64,000 nucleotides of DNA from Caryophanales bacterium UBA6259 (lineage in GTDB: Bacteria > Bacillota > Bacilli > Tepidibacillales > Tepidibacillaceae), in contig DJVJ01000038.1 in the NCBI GenBank assembly GCA_002441135.1, positions 51,756-115,755 on the forward strand, read 5' to 3'. The translations under genes and the position numbers were made by a program. The notes under the pieces are model-generated. The model did no database searches. It had not been told where the DNA came from and worked only from the letters and a program-made list of their open reading frames with translations. Below, in pieces: positions 60,470-64,000 of this stretch; the first letter of the stretch is position 1; each line of letters begins with the position of its first letter.

Positions 60470-60500
60470 TTATAAAACCTACTATTTATTGGAATAAATG
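60470..60500 (+). promoter_or_regulatory. Candidate sigma-F promoter for dacF
   Basis: TTATA (60470-60474), 16 bp, GGAATAAATG (60491-60500) compares with GYWTA and GGNRANAHTR, one mismatch in each. DacF is a sigma-F gene in B. subtilis. The match is only suggestive. Confidence 0.4.
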
Positions 60501-60548
60501 TTTTTAAACTAGGAACAATAGGAATAGAAGAAAAGGAGGAGTTATTTA

Positions 60549-61718
60549 ATGTATAAAAAAATGACAAAGCATGTGGTTTTATTATTAATCTTGTCGTTTT
60601 CTTTTTTTATCTTTCCTGTTTCAACTCAAGCTGAAGAACTAAGCTTAGCGCCAAATGCAGTTTCAGCTATCCTGATAGATCAAGATACAGGTACAATTCT
60701 TTTTGACAAAAACAGTCATAAGCGTCTGCCACCAGCTAGTATAACAAAGGTAATGACGATGCTTATTATCATGGAAGCCATTGATAGTGGGAAAATCACA
60801 TATAATGATAAGGTAAGAATCAGTGAAAATGCCGCATCAATGGGCGGTTCTCAAATCTTTTTAGAGGTTGGCGAAGAAATGACTGTCAACGACTTGCTAA
60901 AAGGAATTGCAGTTGCATCTGGAAATGATGCCTCAGTTGCTTTGGCTGAATATATTGCAGGAACAGAAGAAGAATTCGTTAAATTAATGAATAAAAAAGT
61001 AGAACAATTAGGACTTAAAAATACACATTTTATGAACACAAATGGACTCCCAGTAGATAATCATTATTCATCTGCTTATGATATTGCGATAATGTCAAGA
61101 GAACTTTTAAAATATGAAGAAATCACAAAATACACAAGTATTTACCAGGATTATTTAAGACAGGATAGCGGCAATCCTTTTTGGCTAGTGAATACCAATC
61201 GTTTAGTTCGCTTTTACGAAGGAGTAGATGGATTAAAAACCGGCTATACCCATGAAGCGAAATATTGTTTAAGTGCGACTGCTAAAAAAGGAGATTTTAG
61301 AGTGATTGCGGTTGTATTGGGTGAGCCTAGTAGTAAGGTGCGTAATAAAGAGGTATCTCAGTTATTAGATTTTGCATTTAATCAATTTAAGAATGAACTT
61401 CTTTATAAGAAAAATGAAATTGTAACCGAAGTGGAAGTAAGTAAAGGGAAAACAAACGCTCTTCCCCTTGTAACCGATGGCCAGGTAAGTCTTCTTCTAA
61501 GGAAAGGAGAAAAGGTTGAGGATTTTGAACAGATATTGAAGGTAAAAGACCGACCTCAAGCACCTATTCAAAAAGGCGATCAGCTAGGAGTTCTTCAAAT
61601 AGTTAAACAAGGTCACGCACTTCAGGAAATACCATTATATGCATCTGTTGATATAGAAAAAGCGAATATATTAGAAATGCTAGAGAAAGTTATGAAGAGT
61701 CAATTATTTATTCGCTAA
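60549..61718 (+). CDS. dacF: D-alanyl-D-alanine carboxypeptidase DacF
   Basis: 389 aa penicillin-binding protein 5 family. A signal peptide (about 1-29) is followed by the catalytic domain with Ser64-x-x-Lys67 (SITK), Ser124-Gly-Asn126 and Lys230-Thr-Gly. The C-terminal domain ends in an amphipathic stretch that would attach it to the membrane. It trims stem peptides, in B. subtilis in the forespore. Position directly before spoIIAA is conserved, but here a terminator and a sigma-H promoter separate them. Confidence 0.93.
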   Translation: MYKKMTKHVVLLLILSFSFFIFPVSTQAEELSLAPNAVSAILIDQDTGTILFDKNSHKRLPPASITKVMTMLIIMEAIDSGKITYNDKVRISENAASMGGSQIFLEVGEEMTVNDLLKGIAVASGNDASVALAEYIAGTEEEFVKLMNKKVEQLGLKNTHFMNTNGLPVDNHYSSAYDIAIMSRELLKYEEITKYTSIYQDYLRQDSGNPFWLVNTNRLVRFYEGVDGLKTGYTHEAKYCLSATAKKGDFRVIAVVLGEPSSKVRNKEVSQLLDFAFNQFKNELLYKKNEIVTEVEVSKGKTNALPLVTDGQVSLLLRKGEKVEDFEQILKVKDRPQAPIQKGDQLGVLQIVKQGHALQEIPLYASVDIEKANILEMLEKVMKSQLFIR

Positions 61719-61740
61719 CTCTTTATTAAACAAAATTCAA

Positions 61741-61747
61741 TTCGACA
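61741..61747 (-). promoter_or_regulatory. Spo0A box (minus strand) upstream of spoIIA
   Basis: TGTCGAA on the minus strand, a perfect core 0A box, near the 5' arm of the dacF terminator. Too far from the promoter to be certain. Confidence 0.5.
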
Positions 61748-61787
61748 TCGAGATGCCGCATTTTGACAAGGTATCTCGATTTTTTTG
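61747..61787 (+). terminator. Terminator between dacF and spoIIAA
   Basis: ATCGAGATGCC (61747-61757) pairs with GGTATCTCGAT (61770-61780) with one G-U, followed by seven Ts. Confidence 0.88.
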
Positions 61788-61793
61788 TTCTTT

Positions 61794-61831
61794 TGTCGAC
61801 ATGCAGGAATACAAAGAAAAAAGGAGAATTT
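61794..61831 (+). promoter_or_regulatory. Sigma-H promoter with Spo0A box for the spoIIA operon
   Basis: GCAGGAATA (61803-61811), 11 bp, GGAGAATTT (61823-61831) fits the sigma-H consensus RnAGGAWWW-N11-12-RnnGAATWW at every position. TGTCGAC (61794-61800) just upstream is one base from the 0A box TGTCGAA. The arrangement agrees with Spo0A~P activation of spoIIA by sigma-H RNA polymerase. Confidence 0.75.
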
Positions 61832-61862
61832 AAAGAGGAAAATGGAAGAAGGAGTGAATAAA

Positions 61863-62213
61863 ATGAGTCTTCATTTAGATATGGAAGTAGAAAAAACAAC
61901 CTTAATCGTACGCCTTAGTGGAGAATTAGATCATCATACATCAGACATGGTTAGGGATAAAATTGAACAGGAATTAGATAAGGGTATCATCAATAACCTC
62001 TTAGTTAATCTTGAAAATCTTACATTTATGGACAGCTCTGGTCTTGGGGTAATGCTTGGACGGTATAAAAAAATTAGACTATTAAATGGAAAAATGTATA
62101 TCTGTTGTGTCTCCCCTAGTATTTATAAAATTTTTGAGCTATCAGGCATGTTTAAAATTTTACAGGTTTATGAAAATGAATCAGAAGCATTATCCTCGTT
62201 GGGGGTGGCTTAA
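61863..62213 (+). CDS. spoIIAA: Anti-anti-sigma factor SpoIIAA
   Basis: 116 aa STAS-domain protein. The regulatory phosphoserine is Ser58 in TFMDSSGLGVMLGRYK, the number known from B. subtilis. Dephosphorylated SpoIIAA frees sigma-F by binding SpoIIAB. The frame is open from 61785, but GAAGGAGTG precedes ATG 61863, which gives the usual N-terminus. The stop is directly followed by spoIIAB. Confidence 0.95.
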   Translation: MSLHLDMEVEKTTLIVRLSGELDHHTSDMVRDKIEQELDKGIINNLLVNLENLTFMDSSGLGVMLGRYKKIRLLNGKMYICCVSPSIYKIFELSGMFKILQVYENESEALSSLGVA

Positions 62214-62651
62214 TTGAAGAACTATATGAAATTACAATTTGCTGCAAAATCAGAAAATGAATCCTTTGCACGTGTTGCAGTTGCTGCATTTATTTCTCAA
62301 ATAGATCCAACCTTAGATGAGATTAATGATATTAAGACTGTTGTATCTGAAGCTGTAACGAATTCGATAATCCATGGCTATGAAGAAAATTCAGAAGAAA
62401 TCGTCACTATTACCGTAACAATTGATCAAATGGAAGTAGAAATCACTATTGAAGATTCTGGTAAAGGTATTGAGAATATTGAAGAGGCAACGCAGCCATT
62501 ATTTACCACAAAGCCTGAATTAGAACGATCGGGTATGGGCTTTACCATTATGGAGAACTTTATGGACCAAATAGAGGTAACTTCAAGTCTTGGAAAAGGA
62601 ACAACAATCACCTTAAGAAAAATGTTGAAATCTAACAATATGATCAGTTAG
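62214..62651 (+). CDS. spoIIAB: Anti-sigma-F factor and kinase SpoIIAB
   Basis: 145 aa GHKL-type serine kinase: N box in VSEAVTNSIIHGYEEN, G1 box DSGKGI and G2 region ERSGMGFTIMENFMD. It holds sigma-F inactive and phosphorylates SpoIIAA. The start is TTG 62214, directly after the spoIIAA stop; the MKNYMK N-terminus lines up with the MKNEM start of B. subtilis SpoIIAB, which supports the rare codon. The ribosome-binding site GGGGGTGG lies within spoIIAA. Confidence 0.95.
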   Translation: MKNYMKLQFAAKSENESFARVAVAAFISQIDPTLDEINDIKTVVSEAVTNSIIHGYEENSEEIVTITVTIDQMEVEITIEDSGKGIENIEEATQPLFTTKPELERSGMGFTIMENFMDQIEVTSSLGKGTTITLRKMLKSNNMIS

Positions 62652-62662
62652 GGGTGGGGGAA

Positions 62663-63415
62663 ATGGAATTAGAGCTTAAAAAAAATCAGCATCCCTATCT
62701 AGATGATGATGAGATTAAGGAACTGATCATAAAAAGCCAAAATGGTGATCAACTTGCAAGAGAAAGAATTGTCAACAGTAATATTCGTTTAGTTTGGTCT
62801 GTTGTTCAACGTTTTCTTAATAGAGGATATGAAGCAGATGATTTATTTCAAATTGGTTCTATTGGATTGTTAAAGGCAGTCGATAAATTTGATATGTCAT
62901 TTGATGTTAAATTCTCCACGTATGCAGTTCCGATGATTATTGGTGAGATTCAACGTTTTATTCGAGATGATGGAACTGTTAAGGTTAGCCGTTCTTTAAA
63001 GGAGACTGCTAATAAAGTAAGGAAAACAAAGGATGAATTATCAAAGGAGCTAGGTAGACTACCAACAATTAAAGAAATAGCCGATAGACTACAAATTACG
63101 CCTGAAGATGTTGTATTTTCTCAGGAGGCGAATAGAGCACCATCGTCTATTCATGAAACCGTTTTTGAAAATGATGGGGACCCAATTACATTAATGGATC
63201 AGATTTCAGATGAATCACAGGATAAATGGTTTGAGAAGTTAGCATTGCATGATGCGATTAGAACTCTTTCTGAACGAGAAAAATTAATTGTTTACTTAAG
63301 ATATTTTAAAGATCAGACTCAATCAGAGGTTGCTAAGCGTTTAGGAATTTCTCAAGTTCAGGTTTCAAGATTAGAAAAGAAAATATTAGTTACCATAAAA
63401 GACCAAATGGGATAA
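62663..63415 (+). CDS. sigF: RNA polymerase sigma factor sigma-F
   Basis: 250 aa group 3 sigma factor that starts the forespore programme. Region 2 (NIRLVWSVVQRFLNRGYEADDLFQIGSIGLLKAVDKFD, KFSTYAVPMIIGEIQRFIRDDG), region 3 and region 4 helix-turn-helix (QSEVAKRLGISQVQVSRLEKKIL) are complete. A GTG at 62654 is in frame, but MELELKKN from ATG 62663 aligns with the known N-terminus. A terminator overlaps the stop codon. Confidence 0.96.
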   Translation: MELELKKNQHPYLDDDEIKELIIKSQNGDQLARERIVNSNIRLVWSVVQRFLNRGYEADDLFQIGSIGLLKAVDKFDMSFDVKFSTYAVPMIIGEIQRFIRDDGTVKVSRSLKETANKVRKTKDELSKELGRLPTIKEIADRLQITPEDVVFSQEANRAPSSIHETVFENDGDPITLMDQISDESQDKWFEKLALHDAIRTLSEREKLIVYLRYFKDQTQSEVAKRLGISQVQVSRLEKKILVTIKDQMG

Positions 63416-63438
63416 TCCCATTAAGGTCTTTTTTTTTT
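63397..63438 (+). terminator. Terminator after sigF
   Basis: AAAAGACC (63397-63404) pairs with GGTCTTTT (63425-63432), with inner AATGGGAT/ATCCCATT (63406-63413, 63415-63422), followed by a T run. Confidence 0.9.
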
Positions 63439-63464
63439 GCATCTCTATTAATATCGCATCAATT

Positions 63465-63494
63465 GAATGTCTTTTTTGATTCTGACTCATACTA
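63465..63494 (+). promoter_or_regulatory. Sigma-G promoter for the spoVA operon
   Basis: GAATG, 18 bp, CATACTA fits the sigma-G consensus gHATR-18-CATNHTA at every position. spoVA is a forespore sigma-G operon in B. subtilis, and the start codon lies about 45 bp downstream. Confidence 0.75.
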
Positions 63495-63540
63495 AATAAA
63501 GACTAATAATGTAAAGATCGTTTTTTGGAGGAGGAGTATT

Positions 63541-64000
63541 TTGAAAGAAACTATATATGTTCGATTTCGCAATCGGCACTTTGTCAGACAACGAGAAAAA
63601 ATCATATTACAAGACATTGCACAAATTATTGCTCCAGAAAAATATGAAGAACAACTAAAGGAGCTTTTAATTCATCAAACAGAACCAAAGGACAAGCACT
63701 TGATTGTCATTGATATGATGAAAATAATTGCAGTGGTTAAACAAAAGTATCCTGAGTTGGAAATTAGAAATGTGGGGCAATCAGAAATTATTGTAGAAAT
63801 AACTGGAGAAACTAAAGGAACGCATCTTATTGGTGTTATCTTTGTTTGGTTAATTTTATTTATTGGCTCTGGACTAGCGATTATGAATTTTCATCATGAT
63901 GTAAGTATGCAAGAGGTCCATCAACGAATATATTTTTTAATTACTGGGACAACTAATAAATATCCTTTATTGTTACAAATACCTTATTCGTTTGGTATTG
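63541..64000 (+). CDS. spoVAA: Stage V sporulation protein AA (partial, runs off the right edge)
   Basis: The first 153 codons are present; no stop before the window ends. It starts with TTG 63541, with GGAGGAGGAG before it. The N-terminal cytoplasmic part (MKETIYVRFRNR) is followed by a transmembrane segment (VIFVWLILFIGSGLAIMNF) and HDVSMQEVHQRIYFLITG, which match SpoVAA closely from memory. SpoVA proteins move dipicolinic acid into the spore. The position after sigF is the usual one. Confidence 0.92.
   Translation, partial: MKETIYVRFRNRHFVRQREKIILQDIAQIIAPEKYEEQLKELLIHQTEPKDKHLIVIDMMKIIAVVKQKYPELEIRNVGQSEIIVEITGETKGTHLIGVIFVWLILFIGSGLAIMNFHHDVSMQEVHQRIYFLITGTTNKYPLLLQIPYSFGI

Noticed and set aside
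1..64000. tRNA, rRNA, CRISPR arrays, transposases, phage genes
   Set aside because: Looked for across the window; no repeat-spacer pattern, RNA gene, transposase or integrase-type mobile gene was seen. XerD is the housekeeping recombinase.

Overview
The window is a low-GC, gene-dense stretch of a Bacillota chromosome. It is almost certainly from an endospore-forming member of the Bacillales: it opens with the 3' end of spo0A and closes with dacF, spoIIAA-spoIIAB-sigF and the start of spoVAA, with spoIIM, fur, xerD, drm, punA, pdp, nudF and a bkd locus between them, in broadly the order remembered for Bacillus subtilis. A ferredoxin-dependent 2-oxoacid oxidoreductase inside the bkd locus and two TRAP transporters suggest an organism that can live at least partly without oxygen. 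I cannot name the species from sequence alone.

Layout. (1) 1-4.6 kb: spo0A tail, a VanY-type D,D-carboxypeptidase, then SteA-like / SteB-MctB-like / GT2 / MraY-like genes that look like an envelope or septum module. (2) 4.6-18.8 kb: branched-chain amino-acid oxidation. BkdR (sigma-54 activator) is followed by a near-perfect sigma-54 promoter and ptb-bcd-buk, a P-loop ATPase, a four-gene Vor-type oxidoreductase and lpdV-bkdAA-bkdAB-bkdB. Leucine dehydrogenase makes the branched 2-oxoacids; two different machines (ferredoxin-linked and NAD-linked) can oxidise them to acyl-CoA; Ptb and Buk turn acyl-CoA into acid plus ATP. (3) 18.9-24.4 kb: methylmalonyl-CoA mutase catalytic subunit, a fused B12-binding/epimerase protein, an acyl-CoA carboxyltransferase, an unknown 67-residue protein and a YqjE-like peptidase. 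These fit propionyl-CoA handling downstream of valine and isoleucine breakdown.

(4) 24.5-46.7 kb: an accessory sugar-acid catabolism island set between genes that elsewhere lie in a conserved sporulation/housekeeping order. It holds gluconokinase, NAD-type 6-phosphogluconate dehydrogenase, an RpiR regulator, a D-galactonate dehydratase, two complete TRAP transporters, an IlvD/Edd-type dehydratase, a LarA-like (nickel-pincer type) protein, a 2-hydroxyacid dehydrogenase, an unknown TIM-barrel-like protein, a DapA-like aldolase, an FAH/AraD1-like protein, an IclR regulator, a split UxaA-type dehydratase and an SDR. Its control regions carry repeated signals: an 18-bp element shared by gntK and gnd, a palindrome repeated before three transcription units, cre-like sites before both TRAP binding-protein genes, and a tandem duplication of about 70 bp.

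(5) 46.7-64 kb: conserved core. DUF2167 protein, YgjV-like protein, CsaA, an unknown 147-residue protein, a DUF3866 protein, an unlisted 42-codon mciZ homologue, nudF, EndoQ, spoIIM, fur, ald, yqzK, xerD, deoB, two tandem punA-type phosphorylases, pdp, dacF, spoIIA operon and spoVAA. Consensus-like sigma-H/Spo0A, sigma-E and sigma-G signals sit where the B. subtilis programme predicts them. I saw no rRNA, tRNA, CRISPR array, insertion sequence or prophage.
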